Assembly: GCF_900104095.1 (NCBI RefSeq)
Contig: NZ_FNJO01000001.1
Location: 1 to 64,000, forward strand
Source: Ralstonia sp. 25mfcol4.1
Lineage (GTDB): Bacteria; Pseudomonadota; Gammaproteobacteria; Burkholderiales; Burkholderiaceae
Direction of reading: 5' to 3'
DNA length: 64,000 nucleotides
Numbering within the stretch: the first letter of the stretch is position 1; every line of letters starts with the position of its first letter. Made by a program: the position numbers and the translations under genes. Below the pieces are notes generated by a model. The model ran no database searches. It had not been told where the DNA came from and worked only from the letters and a program-made list of their open reading frames with translations. Of this stretch, positions 21,688 through 32,527 are shown piece after piece.

Positions 21688-23682
21688 TCATGGCGTGAAG
21701 GTGTTGCCCAGCACGACGCCCTCGCGCCGGGGGTCGGTGCCGCCCTGCAGCACTGGCGCGCCGCCGGCCTGGGTGCGCAGGATCGTGTTGACGCCGCTGG
21801 ACTGTGCCGCGGTGGAGATCGTGTGCCCCAGCGCCTTGAGGCCGGTGATCAGCGGATCGTTGGCGCCGGCGTTGCTGGCATCGATGTCCGGATGCTCGCC
21901 GCCGATGGTCGTGGTCGCGCTGTTGCTGGCGCCAAAATCCACCAGATTCGACGCCTGCTGCGCGTCAAGCCCCCAATCGAGCACGCCCACGAGCGTCTTG
22001 ACCACGTATTGCGGGATGGTGCCGCCGCCCGGCGAGCCCGTGGCCATCAGGAAATCGCCAATCGACCCGTCGGGCGCCTTGCGGAACACCAGCGTCGGCG
22101 CCATCGAGCTGCGCGGCCGCTTGCCCGGCTGCACCCGGTTGGCCACCAGGTTGCCGCTGGCGTCGGTCGGGGCGGCCGAGAAGTCGGTGAGCTGGTTGTT
22201 GAGCAGGAAGCCGTTGGTCATGTGGAACGACCCCATGCTCGACTCTACCGACGTCGTGGCGCTGACCACATTGCCCTGCGCGTCGACGATCGAGTAGTGG
22301 TTCGTGCCGTGTTCGACCAGCGGTACCACGCCCAGCGGCACCGCACCGAAGTTGCCGGCCGTTGCCGTACCCATCGAACGGGTCGGATCGATCAGCGCCG
22401 CACGCGTCTGCAGGTAGGGCTTGTTCAGCAGCGTGTCCCACGTTCCGCCTGGCAGCGGCACGAAGTCGGTATCGGCCACGTACTTGTCGCGGTCGGCGTA
22501 GGCCAGCCGTTCGGCCTCGCTCACCCGATGCACCCCCTGCACGGTCGGCTTGCCGCCCTCCCCATCCACGGGGTGGGGCTTGAACGACGCCATATCGAAG
22601 TTCTCGATGATCTGCATCGCCGATGCCACGGTGATGCCGCCCGATGTCGGGGGCGGCGCGCCGCAGATCCAGTACGCGCGGTACGTCACGCAGACCGGCG
22701 TGCGCAGCTTGGCCTCGTACGCGGCCAGGTCGGCCAGCGTGGTCTTGCCCGGGGTGGTCGGCGTGCCGTCCGTGGCGGTGGTCGCGCCGATCTTGGCGAT
22801 GATGTCGCTGGCGATGGCGCCCTTGTACAGCGCGTCGGCGCCCTGCGCGGCCATGGCGGTCAGCGTGTTGGCATAGGCCGGGTTCTTGAGCACCGTGCCC
22901 AGCGCCTTGGGGGTGCCATCGGCGTTGAAGAAATAGGCGGTGGCTTCGGGGTCGCGTTTCAGGCTGGCAGCGTTCGACGAGATGGCCTGCGCGAGCCGGC
23001 CGCCGATGGGGAAGCCGTTGGTGGCCAGCGAGATGGCGTCGCCGAACAGGTCCTTCCAGGCCAGCTTGCCGTGTTCCTTCTGCACGCGCTCGATCAGCCG
23101 GGGCACCCCAATGGTGCCGATCGACCGGCCGCTGGCACGCGCACTGGGCTTGGGCAGCGTCTGGTCGGTGGCGTCGTCCACGTAGCGCAGGTAGTTCTCG
23201 GTGGCCGCCGCCGGTGCCGTTTCGCGCCCGTCGTAGGCCTGCACCGTCTTCGCGGTGGCATCGTAATAGAGCATGAAGCCGCCCGACCCCATGCCCGTGG
23301 CCTCTGGCACCGTCAGGCCCAGCACGGCCTGCACGGCCACCGCGGCATCGGCGGCCGTGCCGCCATTCTTGAGCACCGCGCAGCCCGCCGCGCTGGCGTA
23401 GGCGTTCGATGTCGACACCATATAGGTCCTGGCGTACACCGGCTTCAACCCGGTGCGATAGCCGGTGGCAGCTTCCGGCAATGCCGGGTCGCCGGGCTGG
23501 TTCGACCCGACCACCACCGTGCTGCCGTTGCTGGCCAGCACCTGGCAACTGTTATCGGCCTGTGGCGTGGCGGGCGTGGTCGGCGTCGAGTTGTCGTCGC
23601 TGCCACCGCAGGATACGACCAGCAGCGTGCCCGCAACCGCGGCCGCCAGGGTCAGGGGGACCTTCCGTATTGGCAACACCAT
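21688..23682 (-). CDS. ggt: Gamma-glutamyltransferase (glutathione hydrolase), lipoprotein
   Basis: 664 aa. A lipobox signal (LLVVSC, Cys about residue 25) and a Thr-rich linker suggest an envelope-anchored enzyme. The nucleophilic Thr that begins the small subunit after autocleavage is in EHGTNHYSIVDAQ, and the lid/oxyanion segments (GTIGVPRLIERV, GSPGGGTIPQYVV) are present. It hydrolyses glutathione and other gamma-glutamyl compounds in the periplasm. The start at 23682 has GGAGGAAAT directly upstream. A single-gene unit with its own terminator. Confidence 0.93.
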   Translation of the reverse strand: MVLPIRKVPLTLAAAVAGTLLVVSCGGSDDNSTPTTPATPQADNSCQVLASNGSTVVVGSNQPGDPALPEAATGYRTGLKPVYARTYMVSTSNAYASAAGCAVLKNGGTAADAAVAVQAVLGLTVPEATGMGSGGFMLYYDATAKTVQAYDGRETAPAAATENYLRYVDDATDQTLPKPSARASGRSIGTIGVPRLIERVQKEHGKLAWKDLFGDAISLATNGFPIGGRLAQAISSNAASLKRDPEATAYFFNADGTPKALGTVLKNPAYANTLTAMAAQGADALYKGAIASDIIAKIGATTATDGTPTTPGKTTLADLAAYEAKLRTPVCVTYRAYWICGAPPPTSGGITVASAMQIIENFDMASFKPHPVDGEGGKPTVQGVHRVSEAERLAYADRDKYVADTDFVPLPGGTWDTLLNKPYLQTRAALIDPTRSMGTATAGNFGAVPLGVVPLVEHGTNHYSIVDAQGNVVSATTSVESSMGSFHMTNGFLLNNQLTDFSAAPTDASGNLVANRVQPGKRPRSSMAPTLVFRKAPDGSIGDFLMATGSPGGGTIPQYVVKTLVGVLDWGLDAQQASNLVDFGASNSATTTIGGEHPDIDASNAGANDPLITGLKALGHTISTAAQSSGVNTILRTQAGGAPVLQGGTDPRREGVVLGNTFTP

Positions 23683-24060
23683 ATTTCCTCCAGACTACAA
23701 AGAAGCGCCAGGGGGGGCGCGATTTGCGGATGTCGGATTGGCAGGCGGGGAGCAACGGGCAAGCAGCGTCTGCCGTGTTTTTGTCGGACGCAAGGGCGAA
23801 CGCGGCCCGCCGGGCTGATGGCTCGGAACATTCAGACGACGGGCTGGGATGGAAGGATTGCCCGCGCGACAGCGCGGGCGCAGGGCGCTATGAGGAGTTG
23901 GTCAGGGCAACATGGGGATTCATGACCGTGCTGACTGTTGGCTTGTCAATCAATGCAATGTGTCAACACTAGACCATGAGCATGGTGATGGCCAGGCATC
24001 TTTCGCGCGGTATGGGTGAGACAGCGGACATACGCCCTGCCCCACCTGCCAGCATATGGC
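23683..24060. other. Intergenic region upstream of ggt
   Basis: 378 bp. It holds the ggt promoter, the downstream end of osmC and a GC hairpin CCCGCGC-gaca-GCGCGGG at 23861-23878. Two TTGACA-like elements on the minus strand (at 23962-23967 and 23944-23949) may belong to the ggt promoter, but no good -10 was found. No gene seen. Confidence 0.4.
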
Positions 24061-24540
24061 TCAGGCGGCGGCCGCCTGGTCGATGACCGCTTCGCACCGG
24101 ATCGGGAAATTGACCGAATTGGCGACGTAACACTTCTCATGCGCCACGTGGTGCAGGTGCGCAGCCCGTTCCGCATCGTCGCCGGTCCGGATGGTCACAT
24201 GCGGGCGCAGCACGATTTCCGAAAACTGCCCGCCTGCCGGGCCATCGGTCATGGTGCCCTCGGCCTGGTCCACATAGGCCAGCACCGCAATGCCGGCGTC
24301 CGAGCACAGGTGCAGGTACCAGAGCTTGTGGCAGGCGCTGGCCGACGCGACGAGCAGGTCTTCCGGATTCCAGCGCGTGGCATCGCCCAGGAAGGCCGGG
24401 TCCGAAGAACCGGGGATCTCGGGCTTGTCGCCGGCGCGGATCGTGTGGTCGCGGCCGTAGGCGCGGTAGCCGGTGGTGCCGGTGCCGCGGTTGCCAGTCC
24501 ATTCCACGGTGACGTGGTACTTGTGCTCGCCATGAGCCAT
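24061..24540 (-). CDS. OsmC/Ohr-family peroxidase-like protein
   Basis: 159 aa with the two redox cysteines of the OsmC fold, in SASACHKLWYLHLC and HEKCYVANSV. The family reduces organic hydroperoxides using lipoyl or dithiol partners, with the first Cys attacking the peroxide. The WTGNRGTGTTGYRAYGRDH segment places it in the general OsmC branch rather than Ohr. No regulator of the OhrR type is adjacent. Convergence of stress genes (clpB next door) is a positional note only. Confidence 0.88.
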   Translation of the reverse strand: MAHGEHKYHVTVEWTGNRGTGTTGYRAYGRDHTIRAGDKPEIPGSSDPAFLGDATRWNPEDLLVASASACHKLWYLHLCSDAGIAVLAYVDQAEGTMTDGPAGGQFSEIVLRPHVTIRTGDDAERAAHLHHVAHEKCYVANSVNFPIRCEAVIDQAAAA

Positions 24541-24610
24541 GGGATTGCTCCAGAGGGTGGGAATCGGGTCGAGCCGGTATTGTGGCGCAAAAGGCCGAAA
24601 GCGGAAGGCG

Positions 24611-24638
24611 AAAAAAAAGGACCTCCGCAGAGGTCCTT
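24611..24638 (-). terminator. Intrinsic terminator of clpB
   Basis: A 9-bp perfect stem AAGGACCTC (24617-24625) with GAGGTCCTT (24630-24638) and a CGCA loop, followed on the minus strand by eight Ts. It lies about 50 bp past the clpB stop. Confidence 0.88.
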
Positions 24639-24687
24639 CCTTCGTTGGCGATGATGGCGACGCTGGCGATACCGCCTGCCGCCCGGC

Positions 24688-27276
<2,589 letters not shown>

Positions 27277-27383
27277 CAGGCGCCCTCTCTCTGGTCGATG
27301 AGTGTGTCCTGGTGCGGGGCGGCGGCGTGGCAGCCCTGCGGCTGCCATTGCGCGGATGCCCTGCCGGACACGTTACTCACGAA

Positions 27384-27411
27384 AGATAGGGCTTTGCATT
27401 GACATTTCAAG
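27384..27411 (-). promoter_or_regulatory. Sigma-32 heat-shock promoter of clpB
   Basis: On the minus strand CTTGAAA (27405-27411), a 13-bp spacer, then CCCTATCT (27384-27391) matches the sigma-32 consensus (CTTGAAA / CCCCATnT) with one mismatch. It ends 107 bp before the clpB start. Confidence 0.85.
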
Positions 27412-27484
27412 ACACCCGCCACACAACTTGTACAGACTGCAAGTGCATGGCGGGCGACTTCGTCTTCCGCGCGCTGCGGCGCGG

Positions 27485-29650
27485 CTAGTTCGGCACGTCG
27501 ACGGTCGTGCCGCTGACCGAGATCGTGTCGGCGGCGGCCGGGTTGGCCGCGATCGGCGGCACGTTGGACGGCAGGATCTGCGGCCCCACCGCGACCGTGT
27601 TGCTGCCGCCACGCGGCGTGGTCCGCACCACCTGCGACGGCGGCAGCGCAGTGCCGCTCTTCAGGTTGGCATACACGGCGTCGAGCGCGCGGTTCAGGTA
27701 GAGGTGCATCGGGATATACCGCGCACCGTAGCCGGCGATCACGTCGATAAAGCCATCGAAGTGCTGCCCGTTGGTCACCTCGACATACGACAGCTTGCTG
27801 GCGCTGCCCTCCACCGACTTGTTCAGGCCCAGGTAGGGCCGCGACGTGTGGTTGACCGGCAGCAGGGCATCGCTGCGGCCGTGGACGATCATCGCCGGCT
27901 TGCCGCGCAGGTTGCCGTTACGGTATGTCTGGCCGATCCCGGCCATCAGCGCCGCGTTTTGGTTGTCGAGCAAGGCTCGCAGGCACAGGGCGCCGTCGAG
28001 ATTGCCGTCGGCCAGGTTGGTCGATGGCGATTGCGAGACCAGATCGCGGAGCGGACCGCTCGGGTTCGCGTCGTTGATCAGCGTAACGGGCGCGGTCGGC
28101 GGAATGCCATTGCCGGTGGAGAACATGCCGGCCAGCGAGCCCGCCGGAATCGCCACGGGCGTCAACGCCGTACCGACCGCCGCAAAGCTGTAGTTGCACA
28201 GCCGGTCCGTCACACTGGCGCGCGAATAGGCGTTGGCATAGGTGACCGAGATCGAACTGGCCACTTCCAGCGCCGACAGCGACGAATGCAGCTCATCGGA
28301 TTCGGTTTCCCATCCCGCGGCATGCAGGGCCGCCAGTGCCGATGTGCCCCGGTCGCCGGCGGTGGCTCCGGTCACCTTGCCCTTGCCATTCAGCGATGTG
28401 CAGCGATTGACGCCAAACGTGCCGGGCGCCGCCGCCAGCGGAGCGTTGACCAGCGTGGGATCCTGGCTGGCACACAGCTGGAACAGGTTGGCCGTCGTCG
28501 TGTAGTCATACAGATGCTTGCCGGACGCGGCCACCTGCGTACCGCCGCGCCGCACGGTAATGACCGGGCTCGGCGGCATTTCCACGTTCGGCTCGCCAAC
28601 GGCCACGCCGTCGATCAGGCCGTCGGTGTCCTGCTCGGCGGCGGCCACTGCCGCCCCGCCGCCATTCGAGATGGCCGACGCGATGACCAGCACGTTGTTC
28701 TTCGTAAAGGTAGCCTGGCGCACGCCGTCGGCGCCCATCGTGCCGAAGCGGTCATTGATGGCGAACAGGGCGAACTGGATGGCCTGGAGGGTGTTCTTGC
28801 CCCAGTCGGCTTCGGGGTTCTGCTGCGAGTGGGCGTGCTTGAAGGCCAGTCGATGGGGGTTGGCCGTGGTGAAGTCCGCCAGCGATTGTGCGCCAGGCTG
28901 GGCCGCAAACTGGGCCGCCTTGCCTACGCCGCGACGGTCCCCGCGCGTGCCGTCGATCAGCGGCACGGTGTCGGTATCCAGGTCGTGCGGTGCCGCGCCC
29001 GTGCCCTTGTCGGTATAGGCCACCGCACAGCCGCGCTTGAGACCCCACTCGCCGACCGCGATGCCGCCGTACACGCCGCGCGACCCGGACGAAGTCGCGG
29101 AAATGACGCATGGGTTACTTTTATCGAACGAATCCGGCACCTGCACCATCATCGTCACGTTTTTTGTGCCCGTGCCGTCATCGGCAAAGGCCAGGTATTC
29201 GGTGCCCGGAACCTTGCCCTGGCTGGCCGTGACATTGCCTTGTGCGTCGACGTTCGGCCCATACAGCGAGCCGTAGCCCCCGGCTGCCTGGACGTCCACG
29301 ATGGCGCGGTAGTTGACGAATATGGCATTGCGGCGCAATTCCGCCGCCGTTGGCGCAGTGGGATCGGCAAATGCCGGTGCCGCGGCGGCCGCCAGACCGT
29401 CCTTGCCAAGCCCCGCCGTCAGCAGGTCATCCGACGAGCCGTCGTAGGATTTGACCGAAATCGTCCCGACAATGAATGTGGGCCGATTGTTAGGATTCTG
29501 CGTAGTGCTGCCCCCGCCACCTGGCGTACTGGGCGAATCTCCGCCTCCACAGGCCGAGATCAACAGGGTGGCCGCCGCAGCCGCGACGGCGGTCTCCTGG
29601 AACCGGCGCCGCAGTTGCGGGCTGGCGGGCGAGGCATGGCGATGCTGCAT
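27485..29650 (-). CDS. D-(-)-3-hydroxybutyrate oligomer hydrolase, lipoprotein
   Basis: 721 aa. A signal with lipobox (LLISAC) and a Gly/Ser linker (about residues 28-55) precede a large hydrolase domain. SATSSGSRGVYGGIAVGEWG carries the family nucleophile region, and HGRSDALLPVNHTSR and NGQHFDGF supply likely acid and His. The family cuts 3-hydroxybutyrate oligomers released from polyhydroxybutyrate, a trait of Ralstonia/Cupriavidus. The start MQHRHASPAS at 29650 has AAGGAGA upstream. A monocistronic-looking gene between clpB and crcB. Confidence 0.88.
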   Translation of the reverse strand: MQHRHASPASPQLRRRFQETAVAAAAATLLISACGGGDSPSTPGGGGSTTQNPNNRPTFIVGTISVKSYDGSSDDLLTAGLGKDGLAAAAAPAFADPTAPTAAELRRNAIFVNYRAIVDVQAAGGYGSLYGPNVDAQGNVTASQGKVPGTEYLAFADDGTGTKNVTMMVQVPDSFDKSNPCVISATSSGSRGVYGGIAVGEWGLKRGCAVAYTDKGTGAAPHDLDTDTVPLIDGTRGDRRGVGKAAQFAAQPGAQSLADFTTANPHRLAFKHAHSQQNPEADWGKNTLQAIQFALFAINDRFGTMGADGVRQATFTKNNVLVIASAISNGGGAAVAAAEQDTDGLIDGVAVGEPNVEMPPSPVITVRRGGTQVAASGKHLYDYTTTANLFQLCASQDPTLVNAPLAAAPGTFGVNRCTSLNGKGKVTGATAGDRGTSALAALHAAGWETESDELHSSLSALEVASSISVTYANAYSRASVTDRLCNYSFAAVGTALTPVAIPAGSLAGMFSTGNGIPPTAPVTLINDANPSGPLRDLVSQSPSTNLADGNLDGALCLRALLDNQNAALMAGIGQTYRNGNLRGKPAMIVHGRSDALLPVNHTSRPYLGLNKSVEGSASKLSYVEVTNGQHFDGFIDVIAGYGARYIPMHLYLNRALDAVYANLKSGTALPPSQVVRTTPRGGSNTVAVGPQILPSNVPPIAANPAAADTISVSGTTVDVPN

Positions 29651-29965
29651 GGGGTGTCTCCTTGTCATTGGACGGAACGGTAAGCCGCGATAACACAAGG
29701 ACTGCTGGGGGGCGCGAAGCGGATGGCCGCCGACGGACCGCCGGATTCTTGAAGGCCACGGCGGGCCGGCAAGCGACCGTAGCTGCACTTTCTAATGATT
29801 GTGAAAGCAGACAGGCGAACGACGCGAGGTGCGTTGCACACCTCAATGCCCATGCGGGAAATAGTAGTCGGTCCGCGACGGACCGCTAGCGGCAAAAGTA
29901 TCGGGACTGTTACCTATGCCCCAGAACGGGGGATTCGTGCGAGACCTCCCGCACAGTCCGACGGT
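29651..29965. other. Intergenic region upstream of the 3HB-oligomer hydrolase
   Basis: 315 bp. A perfect hairpin CGGTCCG-cga-CGGACCG lies at 29869-29885, after the crcB stop, and may end the moe/moa/crcB transcript although it lacks a T-run. No gene or clear promoter was recognised. Confidence 0.4.
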
Positions 29966-30346
29966 TCAGGATAGCGTGCGGTACGTCCAGATGCCCAGCG
30001 CGGTCAGCAGCAGCGACCCGCCGAGGTGGGTCGCCAGGTGCGCCAGCGCCCAGCGATAGTCCCCAGCCAGCAGGTTGCCGATCACCTCGCTGGAAAACGT
30101 CGAAAACGTGGTCAGGCCGCCCAGAAAGCCGGTGACGGCCAGCAGGCGCCACTCGGGGGGCAGCGACGGATGGGTGTCGAAGAACGCCACCGCCAGGCCT
30201 ATCAGATATCCGCCAACCAGGTTCGAAGCCAGCGTGCCGTACGGCAGCGCCGGATTGACGGCATTCCACATCACGGAAAACCCCCAGCGCAGCCATGCCC
30301 CCAACGCGGCGCCCACGCCCACCGCCACAAACCCCATCGGACCCAT
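29966..30346 (-). CDS. crcB: Fluoride ion channel/exporter CrcB (Fluc)
   Basis: 126 aa with four hydrophobic helices, a conserved Asn in LASNLVGGYLIG and the pore motif GGLTTFSTFSSE. Fluc dimers export fluoride across the inner membrane. The start MGPMGFVAVG at 30346 has AAAGG upstream. It begins 34 bp after moaE, so it is likely the last gene of moeA-moaD-moaE-crcB; no room exists for a separate fluoride riboswitch. Confidence 0.92.
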   Translation of the reverse strand: MGPMGFVAVGVGAALGAWLRWGFSVMWNAVNPALPYGTLASNLVGGYLIGLAVAFFDTHPSLPPEWRLLAVTGFLGGLTTFSTFSSEVIGNLLAGDYRWALAHLATHLGGSLLLTALGIWTYRTLS

Positions 30347-30380
30347 CGATTCGACCTTTCGTCCGTTCGAATTTTCGAAC

Positions 30381-30878
30381 TTATTTGTTGTTGTCGGGCG
30401 TACCCGCCGCCTCGGCGTTGAACGATTCGATACCCCAGCGGCGCAATGCCGCATCGTCCGACACCCGCGCGTCCACCCAGCGCGCGCCCTCCGGCGTGGC
30501 TTCCTTCTTCCAGAACGGCGCCTCGGATTTTAGGTAATCCATGATGAACTCGCACGCGGCAAAGGCGTTGCCACGATGCGCGGACGCCACCGCGACCAGT
30601 ACGATCTGGTCCAGCGGCTGCAACAGCCCCACCCGATGCACGATCGTCACGCCCAGCAGCGCCCATCGCTGGCACGCCGCAGCCTCGATCCGGGCCAGCG
30701 CCTTTTCGGTCATGCCCGGGTAATGTTCCAGCTCCATCGTGCTGACGGGGGTGCCGTCGCTGACATCGCGCACCGTGCCGATAAAGCTGGCCACGGCTCC
30801 CACGCCCGGATTGCCGGCGCGCAGCGCGGCCACTTCGGCACCGAGATCGAAATCCTCGTGTTGCACACGGACCGTCAT
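30381..30878 (-). CDS. moaE: Molybdopterin synthase catalytic subunit MoaE
   Basis: 165 aa. Conserved stretches GAVASFIGTVRD, LEHYPGMTEKAL and VHRVGLLQPLD bracket the active site, and KKEATPEGARWVDAR near the end carries the family lysine/arginine residues. With MoaD it inserts two sulfurs into cyclic pyranopterin monophosphate. The gene starts 1 bp after the moaD stop, forming the usual moaD-moaE pair. Confidence 0.95.
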   Translation of the reverse strand: MTVRVQHEDFDLGAEVAALRAGNPGVGAVASFIGTVRDVSDGTPVSTMELEHYPGMTEKALARIEAAACQRWALLGVTIVHRVGLLQPLDQIVLVAVASAHRGNAFAACEFIMDYLKSEAPFWKKEATPEGARWVDARVSDDAALRRWGIESFNAEAAGTPDNNK

Positions 30879-30879
30879 C

Positions 30880-31143
30880 TCAGCCTCCGGTCACGGGCGG
30901 GAAGAAGGCGACCTCGCAGCCGTCGGCCAGCGGCGTGTCGGCACGGGCCACGGCATGGTCCACCGCCATGCGCAGCGCGCGGCCTTCGGCCAGCGTCTCG
31001 GCCCAGACACCGCCGCGCGCGCGCAGCCAGCCGCGCAGATCGCCGACGGTACGTACGTCGGCGGGCACCTCGGCGCGTTCGGCGGCCTGGCCTACCTGCT
31101 CGCGCACACTGGCGAAATAACGAAGTTCAAGTTGCATCGGCAT
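30880..31143 (-). CDS. moaD: Molybdopterin synthase sulfur carrier subunit MoaD
   Basis: 87-aa ubiquitin-like protein ending in the diagnostic Gly-Gly (PPVTGG), the C-terminus that is thiocarboxylated by MoeB and then used by MoaE. The start could be the ATG at 31143 or at 31137 (MQLELRYF). It is 5 bp after moeA and 1 bp before moaE. Confidence 0.94.
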   Translation of the reverse strand: MPMQLELRYFASVREQVGQAAERAEVPADVRTVGDLRGWLRARGGVWAETLAEGRALRMAVDHAVARADTPLADGCEVAFFPPVTGG

Positions 31144-31148
31144 GAAAC

Positions 31149-32384
31149 CTAGGCCAGCAGGCTGGCAAACGGGATGAACCGCACGGTGTCGCCGCGCGCA
31201 ATGGGCTGGTTGGGCGGATTGTCGATCAGGCCATCGCCCCAGACCGTGGACGTCAGCACGCCCGAACTCTGGTTCGGGAACAGGTCGAGCCCGCCCGCAT
31301 CGTTCAGGCGCGCGCGCAGGAATTCATTGCGGCGGTCGCCTTTCGGCAGATCGAAGTCGGCGCGCATGGCAATGCGGCGCGGCGTCACGTCCGCCACGCC
31401 CTGCAGGCGCAGCAGGAACGGCCGCACGAACAGCAGGAACGTGACGAAGCTCGATACCGGATTGCCTGGCAGGCCGATGAAGAAGGTCGGCTGGTCGGTG
31501 CCATTGGCCACCTGGCCGAACGCCAGCGGCTTGCCGGGCTTGATCGCGATCTGCCAGAGGTCCAGGCGCCCTTCCGCCGTCACGGCCGGACGGATATGGT
31601 CTTCCTCGCCCACCGACACCCCGCCCGACGTGATGATCAGGTCGTTGCCTTCGGCCGCTCGCCGCAGCGTGTCGCGCGTGGCAGCCAGGGTATCGGGCAC
31701 GATGCCGAAGTCGGTGATTTCGCAGCCCAGGTTTTCCAGCAGGCCACGCAGCGTGAAGCGGTTGGAGTTATAGATGGCGCCGGGCTTCAGCGGCTCGCCC
31801 GGCATCGCCAGTTCGTCGCCGGTAAAGAACACGGCCACCCGGACGCGGCGAATCACATCGAGCCTGGCCTGCCCGACCGAAGCGGCCAGCCCCAGCGCCT
31901 GCGGCGACAGCCGTGCGCCCACCGGCAGGATCTGGCTGCCGGCCTCGATATCCTCGCCCGCGCGGCGGATCCACTCGCCCGACGCCGGCACATGGTTCAC
32001 GATCACCGCATCGCCGTCGGCCTGGCATTGCTCCTGCATGACCACGGCATCGGCACCCGGCGGAATCAGGCCGCCCGTGAAAATGCGCGCGGCCGTGCCC
32101 GGCGCCAGCTCGGACCCGACATGACCGGCCGGGATGCGCTGCGACACCGGCAGGCGCGTGCCTTCGGCCGGCACATCGGCCGCGCGCATCGCGTAGCCGT
32201 CCATCGACGTATTGTCGGCGGGCGGCACACGCAGCGTACTGGTCACCGGCGCCGCCAGCACGCGGCCGTTGGCATCGAGCGTATCGACGGTTTCCGTTTC
32301 GGTGATGGGACGAACGCCAGCCAGCAGGGCTTCCAGCGCCTGGGCCATCGTCAGCATCGGGGGACGCGCTGCGGGTTGGGTCAT
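31149..32384 (-). CDS. moeA: Molybdopterin molybdenumtransferase MoeA
   Basis: 411 aa. Domains are in MoeA order: an N-terminal region with DNTSMDGYAMRA, a MoaB/MogA-like domain with TSGGVSVGEEDHIRP, and a C-terminal beta domain. It inserts molybdate into adenylylated molybdopterin. The start MTQPAARPP at 32384 was chosen; a longer frame to 32471 overlaps the thrC terminator. First gene of the moeA-moaD-moaE-crcB unit. Confidence 0.95.
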   Translation of the reverse strand: MTQPAARPPMLTMAQALEALLAGVRPITETETVDTLDANGRVLAAPVTSTLRVPPADNTSMDGYAMRAADVPAEGTRLPVSQRIPAGHVGSELAPGTAARIFTGGLIPPGADAVVMQEQCQADGDAVIVNHVPASGEWIRRAGEDIEAGSQILPVGARLSPQALGLAASVGQARLDVIRRVRVAVFFTGDELAMPGEPLKPGAIYNSNRFTLRGLLENLGCEITDFGIVPDTLAATRDTLRRAAEGNDLIITSGGVSVGEEDHIRPAVTAEGRLDLWQIAIKPGKPLAFGQVANGTDQPTFFIGLPGNPVSSFVTFLLFVRPFLLRLQGVADVTPRRIAMRADFDLPKGDRRNEFLRARLNDAGGLDLFPNQSSGVLTSTVWGDGLIDNPPNQPIARGDTVRFIPFASLLA

Positions 32385-32411
32385 GGGGGTCTTTGGAATC
32401 TGGGTTGGCCC

Positions 32412-32450
32412 CAGAAAGCAAAACAGCCCCCGGGAGCAACGCCCGGGGGC
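32412..32450 (-). terminator. Intrinsic terminator of the alaA-hom-thrC unit
   Basis: Stem GCCCCCGGG (32426-32434) with CCCGGGGGC (32442-32450) and a 7-nt loop, followed on the minus strand by TGTTTTGCTTTC. It lies about 80 bp past the thrC stop and just before moeA. Confidence 0.85.
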
Positions 32451-32527
32451 CGTGGCAGCGGGGCCCGGCAAACCCGATTGTAGCGAGTTGGCGCCGGAAC
32501 CACAGGAGTCTGAGGCAATACCCCTTA

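Noticed and set aside
21823-23925. A 700-aa plus-strand open frame
   Set aside because: Antisense shadow of ggt; low-complexity Arg/Gly/Ala composition.
27302-29683. A 793-aa plus-strand open frame
   Set aside because: Antisense shadow of the 3HB-oligomer hydrolase.
30347-30380. A fluoride riboswitch before crcB
   Set aside because: Only 34 bp separate moaE from crcB, too short for the motif, and none was seen.
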